Source of the DNA: Xiphydria camelus
Taxonomy: Eukaryota > Arthropoda > Insecta > Hymenoptera > Xiphydriidae
Length of the DNA stretch: 64,000 nucleotides
Direction of reading: 5' to 3'
Assembly: GCA_963678675.1 (NCBI GenBank)
Contig: OY783192.1
Span: 14,306,424-14,370,423, forward strand
A model generated the notes under the pieces. It saw only the letters and a list, made by a program, of their open reading frames with translations. It was not told the origin of the DNA and did no database searches. The number at the start of each line of letters is the position of its first letter. Positions within the stretch are counted from its first letter, which is position 1. Below, piece after piece: positions 22,687 to 33,410 of the stretch. The position numbers and the translations under genes were made by a program.

Positions 22687-24279
22687 ATGAGTAACCACAG
22701 CCACGTGGCCGAGACTGCGAGCGGAGAGAACAAGCGGAAGCAGAACTCCTCTCCATCGAGTAAGTTGACCAAACTGCCGAGAACGTTAAACAATCAGCAA
22801 GGAATCCTAACATGCGAGGCCTTGGACAAATATTTCAAAGACTTTAGGAGAGAATATGGGCGCGAAAGCAGAGACCCAAACGCAAAGCCTAACCTCAGTA
22901 AGGCGAGACGCGGCCGCTCTAGCTCCCTTGACACGGGGCTAAGAGAAGCCCACCCAGAAGCGTCAAATACGTACATAGAGAACAAGCCCCCCGAGCTACA
23001 AACCAGCTCGATTACTAACGAAAATGTCGCTAGCACCTCCGCAGCGGAGCCTGGATGGATTCTGCCCAGAAAATCGAACAAGAAGCGGCACCCACAGAGA
23101 GACAAAGTGAACTCACACGAAGTCACAAACCGGTTCGCCGAGCTGAGTGACTCCGAGGACACCGATGCGGATCTGCCGAACGTTACCAATCACAAACCGA
23201 AGCAAGACGTACCCAAAAAGGACCCAATAATGCGGGAAAAGGCTACGAAGCCACCACCGATACGTGTACGTAGCGTAAAAATAAAAGATATAGCCTCGCT
23301 ACTCACTAACATGGAGGTCCCGAAAGCCGCCTTCCATCTTAAGCAAGAAATCGATGCGGACAATGTGTCAATCACCACAACCGACACTGAAACATATAAC
23401 CTAGTCATCAACATCCTCAAGACCAAAGGTAAGCAGTTCTATACCTATACTCCGAAGAACCTGCGGAACAAGACGCTGGTTCTAAAAGGAATAAGAGGTG
23501 ACTTCAACGAGGAAGACATCAAAGCGGAAATTGAGGAGCTAGGCCTAAACAATGTAAATATAATTAAGGTAGGCAAACTCGTTTTCAACAAAGGCAAAGA
23601 GAACAGCTACTCGCACTTCCTAGTACAACTCTCGCACGACAGCACGCAATCGGAACTTACAAAAACGAAATCACTTGCTTACCAAAGAGTAAGATGGGAG
23701 CACCTGCAAAAAAAAGCGATATTTCAATGCAGAAAATGTCAGCGGTTTGGCCACGCAAGCCCAAACTGCAACCTACAATACAGGTGCGTAAAGTGTAGCG
23801 AGTCGCACGCTCCTGGAGAGTGCAAAATTACCGCGGGGTCTGGGAAAGAATCCCTAAAATGCGCTAACTGTGGCATGAGAGGACACCCCGCGTCCTATAA
23901 AGGATGCCTTTACTATAAATCTGCCATGAGTTACATTAAAAATAGCAAAAAAACTAAAGTAGAAGCAGTAAATCATAACCTAAAGAAGATCGCCAAGTCA
24001 GTCAGACCAGGACTGTCATATGCGGAGGCTGCATCCCCGATGGAACCCAAACAGCACAGAGACGGCAGAGAAAGGCATTTCCAGCAAGCACCTCCGACAC
24101 AAGATAATCAACCTCAACGTCCAGGACACGAGGCACCTGAATGGATCACTGGACTCAAAAGAGAGATAATGGAAGGGGTCAGCCAACTGATTAACAACGT
24201 CCAAAACCAAGCAGCTGACAATGCATCTAAGATAGAAGCCCTCTGCTCCGCCCTGGGCTTCGATTTCCAACTCAGCTGA
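22687..24279 (+). CDS. LINE ORF1 (gag-like, PRE_C2HC plus three zinc knuckles)
   Basis: An uninterrupted 530-codon frame starts at ATG 22687. The first 170 residues are polar and low-complexity. A folded RNA-binding region follows (about 205-340; NLRNKTLVLKGIRGDFNEED is the RRM/PRE_C2HC type found in jockey-clade ORF1). Three CCHC knuckles come next: CRKCQRFGHASPNC (about 348-361), CVKCSESHAPGEC and CANCGMRGHPASYKGC (about 392-408). Such proteins coat LINE RNA and form the RNP. The stop TGA shares its A with the ORF2 ATG (TGATG at 24277-24281), suggesting ORF2 translation by termination-reinitiation. Confidence 0.9.
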   Translation: MSNHSHVAETASGENKRKQNSSPSSKLTKLPRTLNNQQGILTCEALDKYFKDFRREYGRESRDPNAKPNLSKARRGRSSSLDTGLREAHPEASNTYIENKPPELQTSSITNENVASTSAAEPGWILPRKSNKKRHPQRDKVNSHEVTNRFAELSDSEDTDADLPNVTNHKPKQDVPKKDPIMREKATKPPPIRVRSVKIKDIASLLTNMEVPKAAFHLKQEIDADNVSITTTDTETYNLVINILKTKGKQFYTYTPKNLRNKTLVLKGIRGDFNEEDIKAEIEELGLNNVNIIKVGKLVFNKGKENSYSHFLVQLSHDSTQSELTKTKSLAYQRVRWEHLQKKAIFQCRKCQRFGHASPNCNLQYRCVKCSESHAPGECKITAGSGKESLKCANCGMRGHPASYKGCLYYKSAMSYIKNSKKTKVEAVNHNLKKIAKSVRPGLSYAEAASPMEPKQHRDGRERHFQQAPPTQDNQPQRPGHEAPEWITGLKREIMEGVSQLINNVQNQAADNASKIEALCSALGFDFQLS

Positions 24280-25000
24280 TGGCGAACTTACACAACAATA
24301 CTCAGCGTATCCCCGCAGATAGACAAGGTAACATTTATGTTAACCAGCAAAAAATCAAAATGGCGGCAGTGAACATCAATTCGATGGTTTCACATCAACG
24401 TAGATTTCATCTCCAACAATTTATTGTCGAAAATAAATTGGATATTACTTTAATATCAGAGACCAAACTAAACGCGAAACATAAAATCAGGTTCAAAGGG
24501 TATACGGTAATTAGAACAGATCGCCCAGACTCACACGGTGGGGGGGGGGGGGGGGCACAGCCATCGTAATTAACAATAACCTCAATTTCTCGGCTATAAC
24601 TTACCCCAACTCAAAGCGGAATAAAATTTTAGAGTACTCAGTCATTAAAATTAACATCAGTAATCACAAAAGCCTATACTTAGTCAGCATATATGCCTCG
24701 CAAAGGGCTAAAGTTAAGAAAGACTTTTTGGAAGAACTTAACCACCTGTTCACAGCTCTCAAGCTTAATCAGAAAAATAACCTGTATATAATTGCCGGAG
24801 ACCTAAACGCAAGACATACAAGATACGGGGACCGCTCAAATGAAGAACCTGGCAAACACCTCGTGGAATGGGAGCAGGATAAAGCGTCCCAATATAGAGC
24901 TATAATTCACACAGCCACGGAGCCCACGTTCATCCCTGCGCAAACGTTTTTAGACTTGGGTATTGCGCACGAGGACATCCACATCTCCAACTTACAATGA
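24279..25000 (+). pseudogene. LINE ORF2 remnant: AP-type endonuclease domain only
   Basis: Starts at ATG 24279. Endonuclease motifs appear in order: AAVNINSM, LISETKL, the GGG turn, then after a frameshift at a run of about 15 G (24540-24555) IVINNNL, SIYAS and IIAGDLNARHTRYGD. The frame ends at 24998-25000 and the reverse transcriptase and 3' coding parts are deleted. The domain would nick target DNA in an active copy; here it is dead. Confidence 0.85.
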
Positions 25001-25178
25001 GCATAAACGAGAACCACCAGGCAGGAGGTGGCAATTTACGGGGACAAGTATGATCATATTTGGGTTATACTTAGTTAATTGTAAGGTTTATTTTATAGTG
25101 TTTGTTTTACCTTATTACGTAATTTTACTGTGATATTTTATCGTTAATAAACAAACTCTGAAGTAAAAAAAAAAAAAA

Positions 25179-25226
25179 GGGCAAGTCTTACCACGCGGTA
25201 AGCTCGGGTTCAATACTTGCTGCTGA
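25179..25226 (+). repeat. 3' half of tRNA-like module (B box)
   Basis: After the target duplication, CCACGCGGTAAGCTCGGG and GGTTCAATACTTGC give a GGTTCNANNCC-type B box. It matches the complement of the intact module at 25783-25855 in the opposite arm. Confidence 0.65.
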
Positions 25227-25326
25227 CAGTTAAAAAAAATGTTTATCACTCTTTTTTGTATTTATTGTGAAATAGTAATTTCTATTACAGATATAAAAAA
25301 ATGCGATGAGAAAAATTAATTTTGAG

Positions 25327-25689
25327 AAGGAAATGAAAATGGGAAAAATCATTAAAACGAGAAATATTTTCTAGTATTAAATGTTTTTGATTTATTCTTA
25401 TTTCTATAATATATAATTTAATTATCGAAGGAAAAACTTGTTTTTTGCATTCAATTATGATTTTTTATTTATACTTATACTAATTATACAAAAATATTTA
25501 ACCAGAGAGTCGCGGTGCGCGGAATATTCCGCGCTCGGTGATAGCAGACAGTCGCGGCTCACGGAATATTCCGCGCTTTGATGCAAATGGGTTGTCAACA
25601 ATTAAATGAATCATAATAAAAGTCTGACAAAAACCTAGAATTTCGTGATGAGTCATACTTCTAATTTCAAAATTTCTCCTCAAAATTAA
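25327..25689. repeat. Loop of the inner foldback with a duplicated AATATTCC dyad
   Basis: The central spacer contains two copies of an approximately 45-bp unit (about 25505-25580) each with CGCGGAATATTCCGCG or close. Similar dyads occur near 709 and 39253. No coding region. Confidence 0.55.
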
Positions 25690-25782
25690 TATTTTTCAGC
25701 GCATTTTTTTATATCTGTAATAGAAATTACTATTTCACAATAAATAAATAAAACAAAGTAAAAAAAACGTTTTAACTGTCCG

Positions 25783-25855
25783 CAGCAAGAATCGAACCCA
25801 AGCCTACTTCGTGGTAAGACTTGCTATTAACTACTGTGCTACTGCGCCGCTGTGG
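25783..25855 (-). repeat. tRNA-like module in right arm of inner foldback
   Basis: On the minus strand: CACAGCGGCGCAGTAGCAC, AGTAGTTAATAGCAAGTCTT, then CTTGGGTTCGATTCTTGC. A-box and B-box spacing resembles a tRNA-derived pol III promoter. It is uninterrupted, unlike its partner in the left arm. Confidence 0.7.
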
Positions 25856-26428
25856 AAACTGTTACTTAAAATTAGACCACTATCGTCCGGCGCACAATGG
25901 ATGTTTAAATCGCTCCGCCAGGTAGTTAATACCGATATTTCGTTCCGCCAATTTAAATTTCCACTTGAAAGAGTTACCTAAATAACATATTAAAAATTGA
26001 GGCTTAACTAAATAACAAACATTTTATTGTTGACACAACATATTTGGGATAATCCGCCAGCCCTTTTAATACCGGCCAATCGATCCGCCAATTTATATTC
26101 ATAATTATGGACTACCAGACGAATACTAAACAAAATTGCAGCCTTAACTAAATAATAATTTCGTGCACTATTTTTTACAAGTTGGGGGCGTTCCGCCTGC
26201 CTCCCATACGGCTATCAGGGTTAATCCTCACGAATGGCACTTACAAGGGGACCTGCCGAAAGTCGGAGCACCGATTGTAATGAATTTTTTTTCATAAATA
26301 AAGGGAAGTCCCCTGAGTAACGCTCATGCTCTACTTTTGTCCAATGCGCGTTTGTTTATTTAAAAAAAAAATAAATTGTTTGACGCGTAAAGTGTGTACT
26401 GTAATGAAATACTCGACGTCCAAGATGG

Positions 26429-26497
26429 CGGCGTGGCGCAGTCGGCTAAGGCACAGACTTACCACGCGGGTGTCCCGCGTTCGATTCCCGTGCATGT
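26429..26497 (+). repeat. tRNA-like module in left arm of outer foldback
   Basis: GGCGTGGCGCAGTCGGCTAA (A-box type) and GCGTTCGATTCCCGTGC (B-box type) are about 35 bp apart. The inverted counterpart at 30553-30621 differs at only a few bases. It resembles a tRNA but lacks a convincing acceptor stem and anticodon arm. Confidence 0.75.
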
Positions 26498-26859
26498 ACT
26501 TTTTTATTTTTTTTGGCCAATTTCGAACTTTTTCACTTTTTTTTATTCAAACTATTTTTACTAATCCTTAGAAGTAAAATAAATCATCATTTACTGTAAA
26601 ATGTTTGTCACGGGTGAATTGCCACCAAATTTAAGGTATTCCTTGCACGAGATGAAACATTTCAGAGAATGCTAATTTTTGGTAGAATGGAAATTAATAT
26701 CGTAAGATTATTTTTTAAAAGTTTCAGGTCCGGTTACCGGGCATTTAAGAGAGAATTTTGATTTTGAAATTTGAAATTTTAACATGTAACCTTATGGAAG
26801 AATCCACTTTTCCACATTTGAACGCCGACATCTACATGTTTAAAAGTATGACATATTAA

Positions 26860-29571
26860 TCCGTCAGCACTCGCGCTCCCGTCCCACCGTTCTTTACTCG
26901 CGTAATGAGAGATTCTCTCACGGCCGCGCGCGCAACGTATTTGATGTGTAAATCTCAGTTGGCGGGCGAGGGAAATTATTGTACATTTTTTTAGATACAA
27001 TATATATTTTTAAATGCAAAAATGGACTAGGCGTGTTTTTTTTTATTTTAAAAATAAAAATAATAAATTTCAAGAATTCCAAATTAAGTGATTTATTATG
27101 CTCTTTTTATCATAAATTATTTAACCTGTTCAACACATTATAAAAGTTTTGAGTTAAATAAATTTAAAAAACATTTGTTAAAATCTTTTTGTTACGAACA
27201 TAAAAACTATGTAAAAATACGAATAATATTATACAAACAACGTATTCTCATTGGAATCAGATTCATTTGGTTTTTCACAGCGCTCACAAATAGTTACAAC
27301 GTGTTTGTCACACCAAAAAACAGAACAACTCTTGCATCGTTTCTTCGTCTTCTTATTTTGTCTTCTTGGACAAAAATAGCAAAATCCATCAGCCTTGTCT
27401 TCTCCAGTCTCACAAGTTCAATGGTGATATTACCAACTTTTTGAATTGTCAAACGCAACTCTGTACTCACAATGAAGGCTCATTGACTCTCATCCTTAGG
27501 TAGGGCATGACGAGACTTTTACCCAAATTGCTCAAAAAGGTACGACGAGACAATTTGTTTCCAGTGTTTTCTCTGTAAATTATTTGAGCATTAATTCCTG
27601 CAACATTCGTCAGTCCATAAAATATCACCATTGGCCAACGTCGAGTTTCTCTGTTGACAGCGTAAGTACTTTTCATTTCGTCAACGACATCAAAACCTCC
27701 CTTTGTCAGATTATAGAAGGTCACAATTTCTAGTTTCTTGCGATTCCCAGTTTCCTTGTCAATCGTGGCAGTGTGATGAAAAGTAGACATCAACAGGATA
27801 TTCTTTTTTCTTTTCGGTACGTAGGAGACCATAGCACACTGATCGGTAAAACCAAAGAGACTGCTGCCACCGCCGCTGCTGCTGCTACTGCTGTTCACTT
27901 CTCTCTTGTCTACAGCCTTGAATTCAGTTGGAATTTCGGCTTTGTTTTTTCTCAATGTACCCACAATGGTCGTTCGATAATTCTGCAACAAGTCGAGGGC
28001 CAGTGGCACAGAAGTGAAAAAATTATCCATTGTCACATTACGACCGGAATTCAGTACTGGTTCCGTGATGCGTTTTACCACACAGTGTGCAGCATTGGAT
28101 ATGAAAAAAGGGCCCTTTGGCTGTTAACCAGCATACATTTCCATGTTGTTCGTATAAAAACTACGAGCATCCACCAAGGCGTAGACTTTGACACCATATT
28201 TTGCCGGTTTGCTTGGGATGTATACACGAAATTTACAATACCCTCGAAACGGTTCCAGCATCTCATCCACCACAACATACTGTCCCGGGGTGTAACAAGC
28301 CTTGCACTTATCATTGATGTATTCGAATAACTCACGTACTGCAGCCAAACGATCCAAACACGATCTCTCTTCCCTTGTCCGAATGTCATCAAACCTTAAA
28401 CTAGTAAGTAGTTGATAAAACCGATTGAGACTCATGCTAGCTCGAAAAAAATCAGGTGCCGTGCCATCAGTAGCCCAGAGCTCTTCCAAATTCAAGTGGC
28501 CAGCTTTCTTTACACCAATCATGTGCAACAGTCCCAAGACAGCCTTTATTTCGATCAAAGAAGTGGGACGTACATCTCTTGATCGTTGAAAAGCAGCTCT
28601 TCGTTTATCAAGATGAATGTTCGTGTATTCTACCAGCTTTTCCAAAATCCCATCAGTAAAATATAACTGCCAACATTCCAGCTCACTTTTAGCATTTTTG
28701 GCCACTCTTTTCACGCCAGGTAATTGAGAAGTAATATTTTCTCTGGCAATTCTTCCTTTTTGTTTTCTCTCCGTACTTTGCCAGGCAGTTCCATTTTTAC
28801 TGACATAAAGTGTAGAATTTATTGACTGTTGGAAATTGCCATTTTCATCATCCTCGTTGGTGTCTTCAGAATCTGATTGCTCTGTATCCGTATTTACAAG
28901 GATCAATTGTAATGAGACTTCTGAATCCCATTCCTCTTCCTCCTCATCGTCCAACAGTGCTTTATCACGTGTATTTGATTTATCTAGTGCCCATGACACT
29001 GTAGGTTGTATGGGTTATATCCTACGAGGCATTGTCTACCGTTGACTAACCTCAAAAGTACACAATTTATGGATTCTGTATCTTTCAGACTCGAGAAATT
29101 TACGATCTGCAAATATTTTTCGTCACTAAATCCTGAGAACACCACCGTAAAATTATTATTTATCATAAATTTGGTGTACTTACCACAACTGATAATTTTT
29201 CTATTTGTCTTCTTATCTCCGGCACCCGGTGCTGAACACATAAATACAAATATTTATCTCCCTCGTTTCCCTCTAGCCGCCAGCAGTGGCGAGAATTGCA
29301 AACGCGGTCGACTACGCGCGAAGGCAGTACGGCTCCCAGCCTACTTTACTCGCGCCGTGAAAGAAACTCTCACATTTATGGTTTCGCGTGAAGAAAAAAA
29401 TTTTTTTTTCGAATTTGACTGAATCTTTTTGCTTCTAATTTACACTGAAAGAAAGAGGAATAGTTGTTTAAGGATAAACAAAATTCTCGAAGCATTTGGA
29501 TGATTTTTGTAAAAGTTTTCTATACCGTGAAAATTTGCGTGAGAGATGCTTATAGCGCGAGTGCTGACGGG
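26860..29571 (-). mobile_element. Full-length piggyBac transposon, 2.7 kb
   Basis: The tips TCCGTCAGCACTCGCGCT (left) and AGCGCGAGTGCTGACGGG (right) are flanked by TTAA at 26856-26859 and 29572-29575. Subterminal regions carry ACTCGCG and GAGA-rich blocks on both sides. It contains one transposase on the minus strand and lies in the loop of the outer foldback. Confidence 0.92.
27250..28999 (-). pseudogene. PiggyBac transposase with one in-frame stop and a decayed C-terminus
   Basis: From ATG 28999 the protein has an acidic N-terminus, then the DDD core. First Asp in YVVVDEMLEPFRG, second in VTMDNFFTSVPLA, third in GGFDVVDEM; RRWPMVIFYGL follows. A TAA at about 28121-28123 interrupts an otherwise continuous frame; both halves (28999-28124 and down to 27467) are in the same phase. 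Past the stop at 27467 the cysteine-rich C-terminal zinc domain (CYFC, CKSC, WCDKH, CERC) is still readable near 27410-27260 in another frame after a stop, so that end is shifted. Core catalytic residues are kept, so inactivation is recent. Confidence 0.9.
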
Positions 29572-29575
29572 TTAA

Positions 29576-30467
29576 ATAAAACCGTTTCCATATCTTCACA
29601 AAATTGCATAGAATCTTTTGAGTTCATAAAAATATAAGGTCACCGAAAGTTTGACAAAGATATTGATGTTCGTAAACAGCAAAACGTAGTGTTTTGACGA
29701 TAGAATATAACTTGAAATAGAATTGGCAACGTTCAGCATAGGGTTCGTGCATGGCCGGGTGATGGCGCGACAGTAAGCAACGTTTAACGCCACTGGTGGC
29801 CATCTGAGAAGTATTGTCGTTATGAATTGTAGGTACTGGCACTAATGGTACAGAGAAGTGAATTTTATTATATTTTCTAAAAATGGGAGAAATTTCGATA
29901 TTTAAATTCTTTTCGTTGAGTAAAGATTTCGATGAGTATGAGTTGGCGGCAATATTTGGCCGCAGTAGGTACACTGAATTCGGAGATTAATAGAGGTTAT
30001 GTTTCAGAGCTGTACAGATATACGATTATTCTACTCAGGGCCGTACTCCTGTCATTTCATAAATCATGTGATGCGACGTTGTCAGATTTCAAATTTGAAT
30101 ATTTGTCAAAAATATGAAAATGTAAATATGTAAATGATAAACTTATATATTTATTGGCTGTATCTTATTTATTCATTATCACTATTATAGGGAATATGAG
30201 AATATTATATGACGTAGAATTACTGATTTATGAGGGGCCCGCCTGTGGCACATTGAAGAAACGCTCCTGAGCGCAAGGAATACCTTAATGAATGTTTCGT
30301 AGGAAAATGAGTAATTTGCACTTACCCGGCATTGACGTCATTTAATGTGAAGCATAGAATTGTCACCAAAACTTCCCTAATTTGCCTTCGAATGATTAGT
30401 AAAAATCGTTCAAAATATAGTTTTAAATGCAAACATTTTTTTTTATTCACGTTACCTAGACTTATTT
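29576..30467. other. Loop of outer foldback; repeat shared with 38.7 kb
   Basis: No gene recognised. About 29705-29812 on the minus strand matches 38705-38795 on the plus strand (CATGCACGARCCCTAT and GCGCCA blocks). TTAAGGTATTCCTTGC occurs near 26631 and, inverted, near 30280. Confidence 0.5.
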
Positions 30468-30552
30468 TACTTCTAAGGATTAGTAGAAATAGTTTGAATA
30501 ATAAAAAAGTGAGAAAGTTCGAAATTGGTCAAAAAAAAAAGGAAAAAAGTGC

Positions 30553-30621
30553 ATGCACAGGAATCGAACGCGGGACGCCCGCGTGGTAAGTCTGTGCCTT
30601 AGCCGACTGCGCCACGCTGCC
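30553..30621 (-). repeat. tRNA-like module in right arm of outer foldback
   Basis: The minus strand carries GCGTGGCGCAGTCGGCTAAG and GCGTTCGATTCCTGTGC, the inverted partner of 26429-26497, with a few substitutions. Confidence 0.75.
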
Positions 30622-30867
30622 ATCTTGGACGCCGAGTATTTCATTACAGTACAAACTTTACGCATCAAAACAATTTTCTTTAAATAAACAAACTGGACAA
30701 AAGTAGAGTATGAGCGTTACTCAGGGGACTTCCCTTTATTTATAAAAAAATTCATTACAATCGGTGCTCCGACTTTCGGCAGGTCCCCTTGTTAGACATG
30801 CCCCCCACAACAATCTCTCAAAAAATAGGCCTTAACTAAATAATCATTGAAAAATGTCACTAGCTCT

Positions 30868-31973
30868 CCATCTATCTGTGTTCTGTTGCCAAGTTGGCGC
30901 TCTCAATTCAGTCATCCCGGCCATTGAGAAAAATGAATGAACTTTCACTAATTATTTCCCGATAACCAAACGGAAAATTAATTTCATTTTTTTTGCTGTA
31001 TTCATTGATACTTTTTCTACACTATATATTTCATTTCATTAAAAAATGTCAAGCCGTTGATTAAAAAAAAATTAAAATATATGAAATCCTGTCTAAACAC
31101 ATGTAAATTTACTTATTTTAAAAAATGTATAATTAAAGTTTGAGACGGTCAATCGTCGTCGGGCTGTGCTCATTTTGTAGTTAATTTTTTGAACCAACTA
31201 CCATAAAAATAAGAAAAAAATGTCGAAATGATCAATTACACGACAACAACCTTAAGCTTCACTTGTTAGTCTGAAAAAGTTGGTTGGTGCAACCGGGCCT
31301 CGCTTCTCTGCCAGAGAAAATCTCCAGCGTACACAGCTACGGACGCGTTTTTCTCCGACTTGCCTAACATTTTTGTTAACTATTTAGCCCCCTGATGAAA
31401 TACCGTAATGATACAAAGCCTATAACACTCCCAAGATTGGAAGCCGATAATGGAAGTCCAATCAAAATCGGATCAGCAGTTCTAGAGATTACCTCCGACA
31501 CTCAAACAAACGTTTCCTCTTTATTATATTAGTATAGATTGAGCAGAAAGTCGTGAAGGATGTTAATTCATTTCTTGGTTTATTTAATCTAAATAATTTT
31601 TTACAGTTTGAAGCTTTGATGGTGATTACTTCTGTTCCGTTTGACGTATTCGTATTGTATCCTGAAAAACAGTAATGTTAGTCTGAAATTAATTTTTTTA
31701 TTACCACGGTACTGATATTTAAACTTCAATCGAATAGCATTCTGAAACGATTGCGAATTCAGAAATGTCTGATAGAATTGAGATTTTGGTTATTGAAATA
31801 GGTACCTATATTAGAATTGAAGCTAGTTGGATAAAGAAAAAACATTATAATATTATTGATACATAGCACGGTACTGACGAAAAATTGTATAACATATCTT
31901 TCTTCATCGCAAATCCTACATTGGTACGATAACCTCTTATACCGAAGATCAAATTTCGGATGTAGACACTTCG
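30868..31973. other. Intergenic; retroelement-like 3' tail at 31380-31547
   Basis: No gene. GGTTGGTGCAACCGGGCC near 31283-31302 resembles a MITE tip related to 15518. At 31380-31547 AATCAAAATCGGATCAGCAG followed by CGACACTCAAACAAACG and ATATTAGTATAGATT looks like the 3' end common in RTE-type LINEs or Helitron-like repeats. Confidence 0.45.
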
Positions 31974-32010
31974 TCAGTACGGCCATTTATTGATCGGTAA
32001 CTGAACTGAA

Positions 32011-32488
32011 TAGATCTCGCGGCGCCGAAATTATCGACGTCTAACTGAACAATAAAATGTCAACATAACAAAAAATCATAACCTGTACCTGCTCAGTGAT
32101 TCAGTATGTTCCCCAAATACGTATCTGTGTGTGTGTGCTGCGAAATTAATGAGTGACTTCAAGAGGGAAGACTAATTAATTTTGGATACTCCTAAAGGTA
32201 AGAACACCCATTTCTTTGTCACCCTGGAGGTATGCATTCGCAACACTCTACCTCCAGGGTGACGTGGAAGTGGGTGTTCTCACCATTAGGTTAGGAGTAT
32301 CTAAAATTAATTCGTCTTAATCGCTCCTGAAGTCACTCATTAACTTCGTGGCAGGTGCGTATTTGGGGAATACAAACAACCACTGGGTCACTGAGCAGGT
32401 ACAGGTTATGATTTTTGGTTATGTTGAGATTTATTGATAGGTTACAATCCTCGATTAGACGTCGATAATTTCGGCGCCTCGAGATCTA
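32011..32488. mobile_element. Palindromic foldback, 478 bp, in the left inverted repeat
   Basis: The ends TAGATCTCGCGGCGCCGAAA and its near-complement bound two arms joined near 32235-32245 (the CACCCTGGAGGTA hairpin). Arms share GTACCTGCTCAGTGA, ATTTGGGGAA and ATTAATTTTGGATACTCCTA blocks. No ORF. Confidence 0.85.
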
Positions 32489-33159
32489 TTAGACCATGAG
32501 CTACCAATATGAATCCCCCCCCCCCCACGTGGGTATTTCTGACTCACATATTTTTTGTTGGTATTGCCATCTAGTTTAAGGTTTTAGTTGTTTGCCCCTT
32601 GTCAATTACAGCATATCCCGGATAGACATGAAAAACCACGGAAATACGTAGAAAATAACTCTTTTTCAATTAATTCCCATTTCATTAAAATTTTTCGTTG
32701 AAGTAGGTATGTTTATAAATCAAATTTTGTGCAGGAATTCTTCCCCTATTTTTTCTTGGTTTTCCGGGAGAATAGCTGGAGAATGAAATTATTAATTATA
32801 TATTCTTCCATTTTTGTATTGTAAATATGAACCTTAACACAAAATTCTCATTATGTGAGTATGAACGAAAACATTCAAGTTATAATAATGAAAATTCAAA
32901 CTTTTTTTCAACCTCAAAATCAAATAACAGCATCTGTAATCAGCAATCTTCTTCTTCATCCTCGTGTAGTATATCGACTACTTCTGGCTCATCTCCACCT
33001 TCAAACTCATCTGGATGAAAACTTTCCATAACGTCAGTTAGTTCGTGCGGCAACGGATCCCCCTTAAGGCGCGTGTACATCTGCGAGCCGAGCGTGAGCT
33101 GAGCGTGAGCCGAGCGACTCGCGAGCCACTCGTGAGCCGGTCGTGAGCCGTCCATTTAA

Positions 33160-33241
33160 CCCTCCGGTACCCGTTCACGGTCTCTAGGACCGATGCAAAC
33201 GGGTAATGGGATCACAGATTTTTCAAGCGGGTACCGGAGGG
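33160..33241. mobile_element. Tiny TTAA MITE, 82 bp
   Basis: CCCTCCGGTACCCG and CGGGTACCGGAGGG tips, with TTAA at 33156-33159 and 33242-33245. Non-coding. Nested inside the left arm of the larger TTAA element. Confidence 0.9.
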
Positions 33242-33410
33242 TTAAATGAATGCTTCTCCAAGGAACTTCTTAACTAAACAGAAGGGTGTTCAGTGTCATT
33301 GCCCCCACTGAAAATAATAATGACTATAGAAGTCAATGAATTTAATACTTGTATGCATTATTAAAATGTATTTCATCAACATTTTTTAGAGAAAAAACCC
33401 CTTTAATAAC

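Larger units (their letters stand above)
22312..25178 (+). mobile_element. Jockey-like non-LTR retrotransposon, internally deleted, with 13-bp target duplication
   Basis: GGGCAAGTCTTAC occurs at 22299-22311 and again at 25179-25191, directly after an A-rich tail (25165-25178), marking the insertion ends. ORF1 and the start of ORF2 (endonuclease) are present; the reverse transcriptase is missing between about 25000 and the 3' UTR. AATAAA lies near 25146. It inserted between the A and B boxes of a tRNA-like module. Confidence 0.9.
21505..26240. mobile_element. Second foldback element nested in the left arm of the first
   Basis: The tips GTGCCATCCGTGAGGATT and its near-complement at 26240 bound inverted arms. 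The left arm is 21505-21741, 22260-22311 and 25192 to about 25326, split by a TTAA MITE and a LINE; the right arm is about 25690-26240. Shared blocks include ATAGTGCAC, ATTATTATTTAGTTAAG and GGCGGAACGA. The right arm has about 100 bp extra near 26010-26110. The block ATTATTTAGTTAAGGC is shared with the outer element, so the two are relatives. A tRNA-like module occupies the same position in each arm. Confidence 0.7.
21428..30867. mobile_element. Outer foldback element with tRNA-like module in each arm
   Basis: The outer tips AGAGCCAGTGACATTTTTCA (21428) and its near-complement ending at 30867 are followed inward by TGATTATTTAGTTAAGGCC and GTTGTGGGGGGCATGTC. The left arm is interrupted at about 21503 by another foldback and resumes at 26243-26588; the right arm is 30468-30867. 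The rejoined arms are about 400 bp each. Both contain a tRNA-like sequence in the same relative place. The centre, about 26590-30467, holds a piggyBac and otherwise no recognised transposase. Confidence 0.7.

Noticed and set aside
27773..28330. Plus-strand 185-codon frame
   Set aside because: Antisense to the piggyBac transposase core.
22449..30621. Functional tRNA genes
   Set aside because: A/B boxes are present, but no complete cloverleaf with paired acceptor stem and sensible anticodon loop could be drawn.
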